Assembly: GCF_018413605.1 (NCBI RefSeq)
Contig: NZ_JAHCDN010000004.1
Location: 186,001-250,000, forward strand
DNA length: 64,000 bases
Source of the DNA: Variovorax sp. PCZ-1
GTDB taxonomy: Bacteria > Pseudomonadota > Gammaproteobacteria > Burkholderiales > Burkholderiaceae_C
Direction: 5' to 3'
In this document: piece by piece, positions 42,954 through 51,984 of the stretch
Layout of the letters: each line of letters opens with the position of its first letter
Numbering within the stretch: position 1 is the first letter of the stretch
The notes under the pieces: generated by a model
What the model was told of the DNA's origin: nothing
What the model saw: the letters and a program-made list of their open reading frames with translations, nothing else
Database searches by the model: none
Made by a program: the position numbers and the translations under genes

Positions 42954-43253
42954 TCAAGGTCGCGCATAACCTTCACACAAACCCGAATTGGAGCGACCCC
43001 GGCATTCGCGCGTCAGGCGCTTGTCACGCTCAGCTCGCGTTTCGCCACTGCCTTCATAGAAGGTGACGCCACCGCCCTTGCTGCCCTTGGCTTTCTTTTC
43101 TTTTTTGGGTTTTTTGGCCTTTGCGCCACTGGGCGTAACGGTTGCTTGCGCAGAGACTATTTGTGATGAAAAAACGCCATTTGTCGGCATAGAATCTGCA
43201 CGGAATGCTATTGAAAAAAGAGCGAGAGCAAGAAGGGCAGGCGTGTAGTTCAT
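42954..43253 (-). CDS. Small secreted basic protein, hypothetical
   Basis: 99 residues, not recognised. A signal peptide is likely (MNYTPALLALALFSIAF...) and the mature part has a Lys/Gly-rich segment (KAKKPKKEKKAKGSKGG), then YEGSGETRAERDKRLTRECRGRSNSGLCEGYARP with two Cys. Residues about 11-31 are encoded by a copy of the dispersed repeat, covering the expected cleavage zone (RADSMPTNG). The C-terminal RECRGRSNSGLCEG is reminiscent of small envelope proteins in Comamonadaceae. Function unknown. Confidence 0.6.
   Translation of the reverse strand: MNYTPALLALALFSIAFRADSMPTNGVFSSQIVSAQATVTPSGAKAKKPKKEKKAKGSKGGGVTFYEGSGETRAERDKRLTRECRGRSNSGLCEGYARP
43161..43220 (-). repeat. Dispersed repeat, copy 12 (in small secreted protein)
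   Basis: Reverse orientation: GTCGGCATAGAATCTGCACG then AATGCTATTGAAAAAAG; one core mismatch (TCGG for CCGG). Tail AAAAACGCC preserved. Confidence 0.88.
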
Positions 43254-43418
43254 GGGTTATCCTGACGTGAGCTTTTCACATGATAACGAGGCTCCAGCCC
43301 CCGCGCCCATAGAGCGCAACCCCTAGGCATTTAGAAGCGCTAATCTAAACAGGCGCGCTTTCAAGGGCTACATTCTGGTCATCACATTTCAATCATTCAT
43401 CATTTTTTGGAGTTCACC

Positions 43419-43952
43419 ATGGTCAAGAAAGTCAACAAAGCATCTGCTGCAAAATCCGCCGGCTTGAGCCCTGCCGCTTTGGCAGAAAACATCAAAGCTT
43501 CTGCTCAGCAAATCTATTTGGCTGGTCTGGCTCAGTTCTCCAAAGCCCAGCAAAACGGTGGCAACGTGTTTGAAACCATGGTCAAAGAAGGCCTGGCCGT
43601 TCAGCGTCGCACCCAAGCTGCTGCTGAAGAGCGCATCAGCGAAGTGACCAACCGCGCTGCTGGCGTGGCCAACGAAGTTGCAGCGAAAGCCACTGGCCAG
43701 TGGAACAAACTCGAAGACATCTTTGAAGACCGCGTTGCTCGCGCTCTGAACAAGCTCGGCGTGCCATCTGCCAAAGACATCGAGACGCTGATCAAGCGCA
43801 TCGACTCTTTGAGCAAGCAAGTCGGCACCAAAGGCACGGCCGCTGCTAAGCCAGTGCGCGCTGCTGCCAAGACCGTGAAGGCCAAAGCGGCTACCACCGT
43901 GAAGGCTGTGAAAAAAGCTGCTCCAGCGAAACGTGCTCGCAAAGCCGCTTAA
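43419..43952 (+). CDS. Phasin / PHA granule-associated protein (PhaF/PhaI-like)
   Basis: 177 residues from ATG 43419 (GGAG six bases upstream). The N-terminal phasin domain (PF05597-type) has IYLAGLAQFSKAQQNGGNVFETMVKEGLA and KLEDIFEDRVARALNKLGVPSAKDIETLIKRID, which coat PHA granules. The last about 45 residues are an Ala/Lys/Pro-rich, histone-H1-like tail (AAKPVRAAAKTVKAKAATT..., ending KAAPAKRARKAA), as in PhaF, which links granules to the nucleoid. A strong terminator follows. Confidence 0.9.
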   Translation: MVKKVNKASAAKSAGLSPAALAENIKASAQQIYLAGLAQFSKAQQNGGNVFETMVKEGLAVQRRTQAAAEERISEVTNRAAGVANEVAAKATGQWNKLEDIFEDRVARALNKLGVPSAKDIETLIKRIDSLSKQVGTKGTAAAKPVRAAAKTVKAKAATTVKAVKKAAPAKRARKAA

Positions 43953-43966
43953 TTCTGGTCATCTGT

Positions 43967-43995
43967 AAAAAGGGCGCTCCGTAGCGCCCTTTTTT
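43967..43995 (+). terminator. Terminator of the phasin gene
   Basis: AAAAAGGGCGCT-CCGT-AGCGCCCTTTTTT: 8-bp GC stem and T-run just after the stop. Confidence 0.93.
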
Positions 43996-44000
43996 ATGAG

Positions 44001-44070
44001 ATTTTTATGCCTTTTTGGCACCTAACCGGCATAAAATCTGCGCGGGCAGCTATTAAAATAGTAGCAAATC
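44001..44070 (-). repeat. Dispersed repeat, copy 13 (upstream of patatin gene)
   Basis: Reverse orientation: ACCGGCATAAAATCTGCGCG then AGCTATTAAAATAGTAGC. It ends 17 bp before the patatin start codon. Confidence 0.9.
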
Positions 44071-44086
44071 ATTTCTACATTCAGTC

Positions 44087-45364
44087 ATGGCTTCTGTGAT
44101 CAATTTTCCTCGCGTCAGCTCCCAACCTGCAAGCAAGCCTCGCATCGCGCTCTCATTAGCAGGCGGCGGCCCGCTGGGCGCCATCTACGAAATCGGCGCA
44201 CTCTGCGCTTTGCAAGAAGCACTCGACGGCGTAGATTTCACCCGCCTTGATCATTACATCGGCGTATCAGCAGGCAGCTTCATCGCCGCCTCGCTGGCCA
44301 ATGGCATGAGCCCACAAGAGCTCTGCAAAAGCTTCATCGACAACACCGAAGCTGAAGTCAACAATACGCAGCACAGCGACCGATTCGATCCCGCTTGGCT
44401 GATGCGCCCAGCCTTTGGTGAGTTCGCTCGCCGCGCCATCATGTTGCCTAGCTTGCTGGCCTCTGCTGTTTGGCGCGCCACGGTAGAGCGCAAAAGTATA
44501 GTGAGCGCGCTTGAGTTGCTCGGCCCCGCCTTGCCCACAGGCATCTTCTCCAGCGTCGAAGTCAACTCACGCATGGCAGAAATCTTCTCTCAGCCTGGCC
44601 GCAGCAATGATTTTCGTACGCTGCAAAAAATGCGCGGCAGCCGCCTCACATTGATCGCCACCAATCTCGATTCCGGCGAATCTGCCCCCTTCGGCGCGCC
44701 CGGCTGGGATCATGTCTCCATCTCTCAAGCCGTGCAGGCCAGCTCAGCGCTGCCCGGCCTGTTTCCGCCGGTAGAAATTGGCGATCATTATTTTGTCGAT
44801 GGCGCACTGAAGAAAACGCTGCATGCCAGCGTCGCACTCGATGAAGGCATGGATCTCGTGATCTGCCTCAACCCCCTCGTCCCCTTCGATGCCCTGAACG
44901 CCCGCCCTGCTGTGATGCAGCGCGGTCTGCCCAAAGAGCGCCAGCGCATTCCCCGCATCACAGAAGGCGGCCTGCCAGCCGTGCTCTCGCAAACCTTCCG
45001 CTCGATGATCCACTCGCGCCTAGAGATGGGCATGAAGGCCTATGAGCGGCAGTATCCTCAAACAGATATCGTGCTGATCGAGCCCGATCAACGCGACCCA
45101 GAAATGTATCTGGCCAATACCTTCAGCTACAGTCAGCGCGCCAGCCTCGCCGAGCACGCCTACCAACAAACCCGCCACCTCCTGCGCGCGCGCCGCAGCT
45201 CGCTCACCGCGAAATTTGAAAAGCATGGCATTGTGGTGAACGATGCTGTGCTGAGCGATCCCAAGCGCCAGCTCGTGATGCCAGCGCCTAAGGCAACTGC
45301 GGTTGGCAAGGCTGTGCAGCGGCTGGAGGAGACTTTGGAAGATCTTGAGCTGCGGTACGCTTAA
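44087..45364 (+). CDS. Patatin-like phospholipase
   Basis: 425 residues. Anion hole SLAGGGPLGAIYEIGALCAL (about 23-42), nucleophile elbow GVSAGSF (about 63-69, G-x-S-x-G), catalytic Asp in FVDGALKKT near residue 243. Members hydrolyse acyl chains from glycerolipids, and some hydrolyse PHB. No signal peptide is seen. It lies between phasin and the TetR gene, upstream of a fatty-aldehyde/wax module, so a role in lipid-droplet turnover is plausible. Alternative: an effector-like phospholipase. Confidence 0.88.
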   Translation: MASVINFPRVSSQPASKPRIALSLAGGGPLGAIYEIGALCALQEALDGVDFTRLDHYIGVSAGSFIAASLANGMSPQELCKSFIDNTEAEVNNTQHSDRFDPAWLMRPAFGEFARRAIMLPSLLASAVWRATVERKSIVSALELLGPALPTGIFSSVEVNSRMAEIFSQPGRSNDFRTLQKMRGSRLTLIATNLDSGESAPFGAPGWDHVSISQAVQASSALPGLFPPVEIGDHYFVDGALKKTLHASVALDEGMDLVICLNPLVPFDALNARPAVMQRGLPKERQRIPRITEGGLPAVLSQTFRSMIHSRLEMGMKAYERQYPQTDIVLIEPDQRDPEMYLANTFSYSQRASLAEHAYQQTRHLLRARRSSLTAKFEKHGIVVNDAVLSDPKRQLVMPAPKATAVGKAVQRLEETLEDLELRYA

Positions 45365-45503
45365 TTTTTAGCGCGCTAAAGGTTTCTTCTTTTTAGCGCC
45401 AATCGCTGGCCATAGAGCGCTAACCACAAACACACAAACTAGCCAGACAACACAACATGAGCTAGAGTGTGGGCAAGACAATACAAGCTCTAAGAGGACA
45501 CAC

Positions 45504-46175
45504 ATGGCCAAAAAAGCGCCGCGCCGCACTGCAGAACGCATCCTAGAAGTCACGCTCGAACTCTTCAACCGCTTTGGCGAGCCCAATGTCTCTACCACGC
45601 TGATTTCGGCCGAGCTCAACATCAGCCCCGGCAATCTCTACTATCACTACCCTGCAAAAGACGAGCTGATCAACAGCTTGTTTGACCGCTACGAACGCAG
45701 TTTGAGCGAGCTGCTCAATGCCAGCGATGGTGTGCGTAACGTGGAAGACGCATGGTTTTTCCTACACACCTTGTACGAGCTCATCTGGCAATACCGTTTC
45801 CTCTACCGCGATTTGAATGATCTGCTCAGTAAAAACCGTCGCTTAGAAACCCACTTCCAATGGGTGCTCAAAAACAAAACGCGCAGCTTGCGCACCTTGC
45901 TCGAAGCCATGAACCGCAGCGGCGCGATCACGATTGATTCGCGCGAAATAGAAGGCACGGCCACCTCGATGGTCGTGGTGCTCACCTATTGGCTGAGCTA
46001 CGAATACGTGCGCGACCCGCGCAATGCGCTGGAGCCCGAGAGCGCGAGCACCGCTCTGGTGCGCGGGGCGCAGCATGTGCTCAATCTGCTTGTGCCTTAC
46101 CTCGAAGCGGGCCAGAGGCAGCATTTGCTCAACCTCGTGGCAGAGTATTCGGCCAAAACCGCTCCCGTAGCCTGA
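45504..46175 (+). CDS. TetR-family transcriptional regulator
   Basis: 223 residues. Helix-turn-helix: RTAERILEVTLELFNRFGEPNVSTTLISAELNISPGNLYYHYPAKDELINSLF (about 8-60), followed by a helical ligand domain. It directly precedes the iron alcohol dehydrogenase and reductase genes and may control them; fatty acyl-CoA-sensing TetR proteins of this shape are common beside lipid genes, but the ligand is not visible. No operator was found in its own promoter. Confidence 0.88.
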   Translation: MAKKAPRRTAERILEVTLELFNRFGEPNVSTTLISAELNISPGNLYYHYPAKDELINSLFDRYERSLSELLNASDGVRNVEDAWFFLHTLYELIWQYRFLYRDLNDLLSKNRRLETHFQWVLKNKTRSLRTLLEAMNRSGAITIDSREIEGTATSMVVVLTYWLSYEYVRDPRNALEPESASTALVRGAQHVLNLLVPYLEAGQRQHLLNLVAEYSAKTAPVA

Positions 46176-46288
46176 GTAGATTGCGAATCGGGAAAACCCT
46201 GTGCGCATTTTGAGATAAGTATCAGCACAAGCCAAGCGCCTGCGCCTACACTGTTCCTTCAAAGAATTGATTGCCCGAGGAGGCCGCA

Positions 46289-47620
46289 GTGATCTTAGAT
46301 TTCATTCAAAAGAATATCCCCAACGTCGTTCCGAAGTCCACGCAATCGGCTGGCTTGGAAATGCTGATGAAAGGCGCGGGCAAAGTCACGCGCTACATCC
46401 CCATCCCACAACCTACGCTCATGGTCGGCCCCGGCTCAAGCGCTCGCATGGGTGAAGTCATTGCAGGTTTTGGTCACAGCAAAGTATTGATCGTGACCGA
46501 TGGTGTGATCTCCAAACTCGGGCTTTTGAAAAGCATTCAAGAAGCGCTGCATTCTGGTGGTACGAAGACTGTCGTGTTCGACAAGATCACGCCTGACGCA
46601 CCGATTCCGCTGATTGAAGAAGGCTTGGATTTTTGCCAAGAGCATGATTGCGATGCATTGGTCGCCTTCGGCGGCGGCTCCTCCATGGATGCCGCCAAAG
46701 CCATTGCGATTGCCATGACCAATCGCAAACCATTTCGCAGCCTCGCGGGTTACTTCAAAGGCCGCAGCAATCCACTGCCGATTTATGCTGTGCCTACCAC
46801 CGCTGGTACAGGCTCGGAAGTCACGGTGGCTGCTGTGATTTCCGATCCCTCTAAAGAAGACAAAGTGGTGATCATCGATCCGCGCCTCGTGCCCAAAATG
46901 GCCGCGCTTGATGCATCGCTCATGACCGGCCTGCCCCCGCATGTGACAGCGGCTACCGGCATCGATGCGCTCACCCACGCCGTGGAATCTTTCGTCGGCA
47001 ACTGGGCCACGCCCTACACCAATGGCATGGCACTTGCCGCCACTGGCCTGATCTTTGAAAACCTGCGCACCTGCTACCGCGATGGCGGCAACCTCGTCGC
47101 GCGCGAAAAAATGTCGCTCGCCTCCACCTATGCAGGTCTGGCCTTCACCCGCGCGAATGTGGGTTATGTGCATGCAATTGCGCATCAGTTTGGCGGCAAA
47201 TACCACACGCCGCATGGCTTGGCCAACGCCATCATGCTGCCGCATGTGTTGCGCTACTCTGCCCCCGCGATACAAAAGCAACTCGCGCAGCTCGCTGTGC
47301 GTGCCAAGCTCGGTGCTGAGAGCGAGAAAGACGACAAGCTCGCTGAAAAATTCCTCTCCGCCGTCGAGCAGCTCAATGATGACTTGGGTATTCCAAAGTA
47401 TCTGGACAAACTGCAAGAAGCAGATATTCCCGCTCTGGCTAAAGCCGCTTGCCACGAAGCACACACTGGCTACCCTGTACCCAAGTACATGACGCAAAAG
47501 CAATGCGAAGCGCTGATTCGGCAAGTGCTGCCGCCGGCGGGTAAAGCTGCCTCGAAAGAAGCCGCCAAACCTGCCGCGAAAAAAGCCCCTGCTAAAAAAT
47601 CAACCTCCAAGTCAATTTAA
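46289..47620 (+). CDS. Iron-containing alcohol dehydrogenase
   Basis: 443 residues from GTG 46289 (AGGAGG five bases upstream). Group III Fe-dependent dehydrogenase reducing aldehydes to alcohols with NAD(P)H: VAFGGGSSMDAAKAIAI (nucleotide loop), TAGTGSEVT, GIDALTHAVESFVG and GYVHAIAHQFGGKYHTPHGLANAIMLPHV, containing the iron-binding His residues. The last about 25 residues form an Ala/Lys/Pro-rich tail (AASKEAAKPAAKKAPAKKST). It lies 18 bp before the reductase gene; the pair could take fatty acyl groups to fatty alcohol. Confidence 0.9.
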   Translation: MILDFIQKNIPNVVPKSTQSAGLEMLMKGAGKVTRYIPIPQPTLMVGPGSSARMGEVIAGFGHSKVLIVTDGVISKLGLLKSIQEALHSGGTKTVVFDKITPDAPIPLIEEGLDFCQEHDCDALVAFGGGSSMDAAKAIAIAMTNRKPFRSLAGYFKGRSNPLPIYAVPTTAGTGSEVTVAAVISDPSKEDKVVIIDPRLVPKMAALDASLMTGLPPHVTAATGIDALTHAVESFVGNWATPYTNGMALAATGLIFENLRTCYRDGGNLVAREKMSLASTYAGLAFTRANVGYVHAIAHQFGGKYHTPHGLANAIMLPHVLRYSAPAIQKQLAQLAVRAKLGAESEKDDKLAEKFLSAVEQLNDDLGIPKYLDKLQEADIPALAKAACHEAHTGYPVPKYMTQKQCEALIRQVLPPAGKAASKEAAKPAAKKAPAKKSTSKSI

Positions 47621-47638
47621 CTTCACCCTGAGCACGCC

Positions 47639-49822
47639 ATGAAAAAAGTCATCACTGTCACCCTTGGCGCTAAAGCCCAAGATTTTTCGTTCAAAACCAA
47701 GTTCTTAGGCGAGGATTTCCAAGTCACGCGCATGGGTGCAGACAACGACACCACCCAAGCCTGGGAACTCTTACGCCGCCATCAGAATTTCGCGGATGCC
47801 ATGGGCATTGGCGAAATTGGCGACCATTACCAAGTGGGTCTGCGTACGGTCGTGAACAAAGAAACGGAGCGTTTGCTCAACGTTGTTACCCGCGTGCCTG
47901 CCACCACGGGCGCAACGCTGCGACGCTTGCTGCAAGTGCGTGCGGTACGCCATGTGCAAAAAGAGTTGGGCGAGTATTTCAACAACAACATCGTGCTGTT
48001 TTTAAACGGCATGCGCAATTACGACATGGCCGTGGCTTTGTCAGACTACACACCGAATTTGAATTTCGCCGATGCGCTGTATCAAACCGGCGCACCTGCC
48101 ATGCTCAGCTCGATTGAGCAGTTGGAGCTTTACGCTAAAGGCACAAAATTCCTGCTCGCAGGCAAACCAGCAGAGCTGCTGGAATCGTCCCTGACTTGGC
48201 TCAAGAGCAAGCGTGTAGCCAAAGCAGCTGAAGAAGCGCATTTGATTGTCGGCACCTTTGCTGAATTGAAAGCCATCGGCAGCTCCAGCAATCTCGCTGG
48301 CAAGACGCTTATCACCTCCGCAGTCGATGACGACCGCATGGAGTTCTTCAAGAAGTGCAAGGTCAATCTGGTGATTGATGTGTCGCCCAAGCTGTTTGAC
48401 CATGTGGTGGGTATCAACACATTGGAAGCGATGATCTTGGCCTCGCTGAACCGCCCGAAAGAAGAAGTGTCGGATGATGATTTTGAAGAGATCTTGGACG
48501 AACTCAAAATCACGCCTCGCCTCTTGCACCCCACGGGCAGCTTCCGCAATATTCGCCGCTTTGCTTTTGTGATTCACCCGCTCTCGCAAGATTTCATTCG
48601 CAAAGGTTTCCCCATTCCGAAAAGCACACCCAAGTTCATCATGGACAAGGTGGAGACGATTGCTGCGCACATGCCGCCCATGGTCTATTGCAAGATGGAC
48701 AACATCATCTCGCCCACCGGGGCAGAAGCCGAGGGTTGGTTGATCTCTGTCGGAGGCACACCGCGTGAAATGCTCTCGCGCAGCCCGGAATTCACCTACC
48801 GCCGCTTGCTGCAAGCCGCGAAGATTGCGCAAAATCTCGGTGCGCAAATCATGGGCTTGGGCGCGTTCACCAAAGTGGTGGGCGATGCGGGCGTGACAGT
48901 CGCTCGTCGTGCGCCCCTACCGATCACCACAGGTAACAGCTACTCTGCTTCCGGCGCGCTCTGGGCCGCTGCGGATGCCATGAAGCGCATGGGCTTGGTC
49001 AAACTGGAGAAAGACGGTAAACGTCTGCACGCCAAGACCATGGTCATTGGCGCGAGCGGCTCGATTGGCTCAGTGAGCGCACGTTTGCTGGCCATGGCTT
49101 TTGAAGAGGTGGTGATTGCTGGGCGCGATTTGAAGAAATTGGAAGAGCTCAAGCGCTCGATCTTGATCGACACGCCCGATGCGAACGTGATCTGCTCGAT
49201 TGATTACGACAGCCTGCTCGGTGACATGGACATGATCGTGACCTCGACCTCGGGCGCAGGCAAGAAGATTCTGGATATCACCAAGGTCAAGCCTGGCTGC
49301 GTGATCACTGATGTGGCGCGCCCACTGGATCTACCGCCTGAAGAAGTGGCCAAGCGCCCCGATGTGCTGGTGATCGAATCCGGTGAAATTGATTTGCCGA
49401 CCAAAGTGCGCGGCATGAAGAGCATCGGCCTGCCACCCAATGTGGTCTACGCTTGTCTTGCAGAAACCATCGTACTCGCGCTCGAAGGCCGCTTTGAGGT
49501 GTTCACCGTGGGCCGCGATACCGAGTGGGACAAGGTCAAAGAAATCTACAAACTCGGCCTGCGCCACGGCATGAAGCTCTCGGCGATTTCTGGCGTAAAT
49601 GGCGCATTCACTGATGAAGACATTGCCAAGGTGGTGGCGCTGGCGAAGAAGGCGCGCCTGAAGTGGAATGGTTCATCCGAAGCCCCAGCCAAATCTTCCA
49701 AGCCCGCTAAAACAGCCGCTGCCAAAAAGCCTGCGGCAAAGAAGGCAGCACCAGCGGCTAAAAAAGCAGCTGTCAAAAAACCTGCTGCCAAGAAAGCGGC
49801 CTCGAAGAAGGCAGCAAAGTAA
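47639..49822 (+). CDS. Large NAD(P)-binding reductase, C-terminal half resembling acyl-ACP reductase
   Basis: 727 residues. The C-terminal part (about 380-690) resembles cyanobacterial long-chain acyl-[ACP] reductase (AAR): LGAFTKVVGDAG...TTGNSYSASGALWAAADA, the Rossmann motif TMVIGASGSIGSVSARLLAMAFEEVVIAGRD, VTSTSGAGKKILDITKVKPGCVITDVARP and YACLAETIVLALEGR. The first about 370 residues are not recognised; they look globular, with TLITSAVDDDRMEFFKKCKVNLVIDVSP. The tail (about 685-727) is an Ala/Lys/Pro-rich repeat like H1. With the upstream alcohol dehydrogenase and downstream WS/DGAT it fits an acyl-to-aldehyde step. I infer, rather than see, the substrate. Confidence 0.72.
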   Translation: MKKVITVTLGAKAQDFSFKTKFLGEDFQVTRMGADNDTTQAWELLRRHQNFADAMGIGEIGDHYQVGLRTVVNKETERLLNVVTRVPATTGATLRRLLQVRAVRHVQKELGEYFNNNIVLFLNGMRNYDMAVALSDYTPNLNFADALYQTGAPAMLSSIEQLELYAKGTKFLLAGKPAELLESSLTWLKSKRVAKAAEEAHLIVGTFAELKAIGSSSNLAGKTLITSAVDDDRMEFFKKCKVNLVIDVSPKLFDHVVGINTLEAMILASLNRPKEEVSDDDFEEILDELKITPRLLHPTGSFRNIRRFAFVIHPLSQDFIRKGFPIPKSTPKFIMDKVETIAAHMPPMVYCKMDNIISPTGAEAEGWLISVGGTPREMLSRSPEFTYRRLLQAAKIAQNLGAQIMGLGAFTKVVGDAGVTVARRAPLPITTGNSYSASGALWAAADAMKRMGLVKLEKDGKRLHAKTMVIGASGSIGSVSARLLAMAFEEVVIAGRDLKKLEELKRSILIDTPDANVICSIDYDSLLGDMDMIVTSTSGAGKKILDITKVKPGCVITDVARPLDLPPEEVAKRPDVLVIESGEIDLPTKVRGMKSIGLPPNVVYACLAETIVLALEGRFEVFTVGRDTEWDKVKEIYKLGLRHGMKLSAISGVNGAFTDEDIAKVVALAKKARLKWNGSSEAPAKSSKPAKTAAAKKPAAKKAAPAAKKAAVKKPAAKKAASKKAAK

Positions 49823-49829
49823 AGCCTAA

Positions 49830-49888
49830 ATGCTACAAAAATAGTAGCATTTAGCGCAGTATTCTTGCGGGCTATCTGCCGTTTTCGA
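49830..49888 (+). repeat. Dispersed repeat, copy 14 (between reductase and WS/DGAT)
   Basis: Forward orientation: ATGCTAC-AAAAATA-GTAGCAT, a perfect 7-bp hairpin, then AGCGCAGTATTCTTGCGGGC; CCGG mutated to CGGG. It lies between two convergent genes and may act as a terminator. Confidence 0.8.
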
Positions 49889-49896
49889 TCTGAGAT

Positions 49897-51510
49897 TCAA
49901 GCAGAAGACGATACTTCGCCTTCCCAAGGTAGCATCAATGTGATCATGCTGAGCTTGGCAAATTCAGGCGCGAATTCGTCAATGATGTCTTGCGGATTGG
50001 GGCAGAGCGTGGCATCGGTGATCAGGCCGAATTGCACGCCTCCGCCATAGCTCAAGATACTCACACCCATGCCCACATCACCCGCCTGCGGCACCCAAAA
50101 CATGATTTCTTCAATCGTGGAGCCGAGGAAAGTGTGCTTCTCGCGTGGGCCAGGCACATTGGTCATCACGGCCGTGGTTTTCTTCGCGTAGAGATTGAGC
50201 ATGGCATCTTGCACGGGCTTGAGCATCATGCCCGCCACTGCGAGCAAGCTGAAAGCGAGCAAAGGCTGGTAGCTGTTTTTGAGCTCATTCATGCGCTTGC
50301 GCACTTCGAATACGCGATCAATCGGGTTGTCGATACCAATCGGCAGCACCAGCGCTGCCAAGCCGAAGCGGTTGCCCAGCTTGTAGGCCTGCTCCATCGG
50401 GCGAAGATTCACAGGCACCATGGCGCGGATCTCTTGGCCGCTGACATCATCGCCTTGATTTTTCAGATATTCGCCAATCGCACCTGCCACGCAGGAGAGC
50501 AACACATCATTGATCGAGCAGCCCAGCGCCTTGCCCACAGACTTCACATCCTCCAGAGGAATCGGCGCACACCAAGCCACTTGTTTGGTGCGCCCGGGTT
50601 TGCCTTTGAGCCGCGTGGGTGAATCATTGGGCATGAGCGCCATGGCTGCCAAATCCTTGGCTAACTTGCCGCCTAAGCGCGCAAGCCCCAAGCCGCCTGC
50701 CAGACCTTTTTGCGGGTCAGACAGCATATCCACGGTGCGTGCAGCACTCACGCCAGCGAGGTCGATGGCCCTAGACGCTTGAGCAGTCAGGGGTTTGATC
50801 AGATGCTGCGTGATCCAATCTTGCGTTGCTTCTTCCGAGGTTTTTTTCTTGCGCTCGGGTGGCTCCATGCCTCCATCCAGAATGGACATCGTGACTGAAA
50901 TCAGCGCAATGCCATCGGCGATGCAATGGTGGATACGCGCGATCAGCGCCGAGCCTGTGGTGCCGTCAGCAAGCGGATAGTTTTCAATGAAGTGAAATTG
51001 CCACAAAGGTTTCTTGCGATCCAGTGGCGTCATCGTGAGCTCGGCCACGCGTGATTGAAACGCCTGTTGAGCGGTTTGCCCCTTCGCAATGTAAAGCTCT
51101 TCGCCAACGACATGCTTTTCGATATCAAATTTGCGATCTGTCACCCAAGTCGCGCCCGCTGTATCTTCCACCACGCATTGCTTGAAGCGCCGGTATTTGA
51201 GCAGTTTCTCTTTCACACGTTCTTGCATGGCGGCGAGCTTGACCGGCGGGCGCATCACCCACACGCCCACGATCATCATCAAGTTCTCATTCGTATCCAT
51301 GCGCAGCCAAGCGGTATCCACCTTGGTCATGCGCTCGCCTGTGATGCCCAAAGTACCGCCCACAGCGTTTTGCATGTTTTGACCCACCTTGGCAGCCGCT
51401 TTACCAGCCACAGCAGCCGTCTGCCCCGCATCCGCTGCCTGCCGCGCTACGATTTCAGCAAAATCTTGCGCCAGCAATTCGGCTTCTTGCATGATGAAAC
51501 GGGTGACCAT
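49897..51510 (-). CDS. Wax ester synthase / diacylglycerol acyltransferase (WS/DGAT), first copy
   Basis: 537 residues. The condensing motif HHCIADG (HHxxxDG) is near residue 190, with PLWQFHFIENYPLADG before it; NDVLLSCVAGAIGEYLK and MVPVNLRP are family blocks, and NVPGPREKHTFLGSTIEEI marks the C-terminal domain. It esterifies fatty alcohol or diacylglycerol with acyl-CoA. The N-terminus is unusual: about 60 residues (EIVARQAADAGQTAAVAGKA...) before the usual MTKVDTAWLRMD start. Convergent with the reductase gene and divergent from ACBP. Confidence 0.92.
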   Translation of the reverse strand: MVTRFIMQEAELLAQDFAEIVARQAADAGQTAAVAGKAAAKVGQNMQNAVGGTLGITGERMTKVDTAWLRMDTNENLMMIVGVWVMRPPVKLAAMQERVKEKLLKYRRFKQCVVEDTAGATWVTDRKFDIEKHVVGEELYIAKGQTAQQAFQSRVAELTMTPLDRKKPLWQFHFIENYPLADGTTGSALIARIHHCIADGIALISVTMSILDGGMEPPERKKKTSEEATQDWITQHLIKPLTAQASRAIDLAGVSAARTVDMLSDPQKGLAGGLGLARLGGKLAKDLAAMALMPNDSPTRLKGKPGRTKQVAWCAPIPLEDVKSVGKALGCSINDVLLSCVAGAIGEYLKNQGDDVSGQEIRAMVPVNLRPMEQAYKLGNRFGLAALVLPIGIDNPIDRVFEVRKRMNELKNSYQPLLAFSLLAVAGMMLKPVQDAMLNLYAKKTTAVMTNVPGPREKHTFLGSTIEEIMFWVPQAGDVGMGVSILSYGGGVQFGLITDATLCPNPQDIIDEFAPEFAKLSMITLMLPWEGEVSSSA

Positions 51511-51627
51511 GGACGGCGCTCTCCAGCAGAGGTTTTGAAATGGGGTTTTGCCCCTATTGTGGCCTGATTGCGTACGCTAAGATAGAACACGCTAACCCTA
51601 ATTTCTTATCCCCGACTGGAGAACACC

Positions 51628-51885
51628 ATGGCCACCAGCCTCAAAGCCAAATTCGAAAAAGCCGCCGCAGATTCCAAAGATCTCTCCGAGCGCCCCGATA
51701 ACGCCACCTTGCTGAAAATCTACTCGCTCTACAAACAAGGCAGCGTGGGCGATAACGAAGAGAAAAAACCTGGCTTTACCGATATGGTCGGCCGCGCCAA
51801 GTGGGATGCCTGGGACAAGCTCAAGGGCACCGACCCGAAAGACGCGATGCAACAATACATCGACTTGATCGAATCGCTGAAGTGA
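51628..51885 (+). CDS. Acyl-CoA-binding protein
   Basis: 85-residue four-helix ACBP: LKAKFEKAAADSKDLSERPDNATLLKIYSLYKQGSVGD and FTDMVGRAKWDAWDKLKG, with the conserved YKQ.SVGD and KWDAW positions that contact the CoA and acyl chain. It carries and protects long-chain acyl-CoA. RBS GGAG. Divergent from the WS/DGAT gene, so both may be driven from the shared 117-bp region, suiting supply of acyl-CoA to the acyltransferase. Confidence 0.95.
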   Translation: MATSLKAKFEKAAADSKDLSERPDNATLLKIYSLYKQGSVGDNEEKKPGFTDMVGRAKWDAWDKLKGTDPKDAMQQYIDLIESLK

Positions 51886-51923
51886 AGAGATTCCGTCGAG
51901 AAAGTATTTTCCCGACCCAGATT

Positions 51924-51959
51924 GAAAAAATATGCCGGTTTACCGGCATATTTTTTTTG
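51924..51959. terminator. Bidirectional terminator between ACBP and crcB
   Basis: AAAAAATATGCCGGT-TT-ACCGGCATATTTTTTTT: perfect 15-bp palindromic stem with A/T runs both sides, between convergent genes. Confidence 0.93.
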
Positions 51960-51984
51960 AGCAATCGATTTTTATCGATGCTGG

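Noticed and set aside
46436-47524. 362-codon minus-strand frame opposite the alcohol dehydrogenase
   Set aside because: Antisense shadow; rich in His and Arg as expected from the codon mirror, with no family motif.
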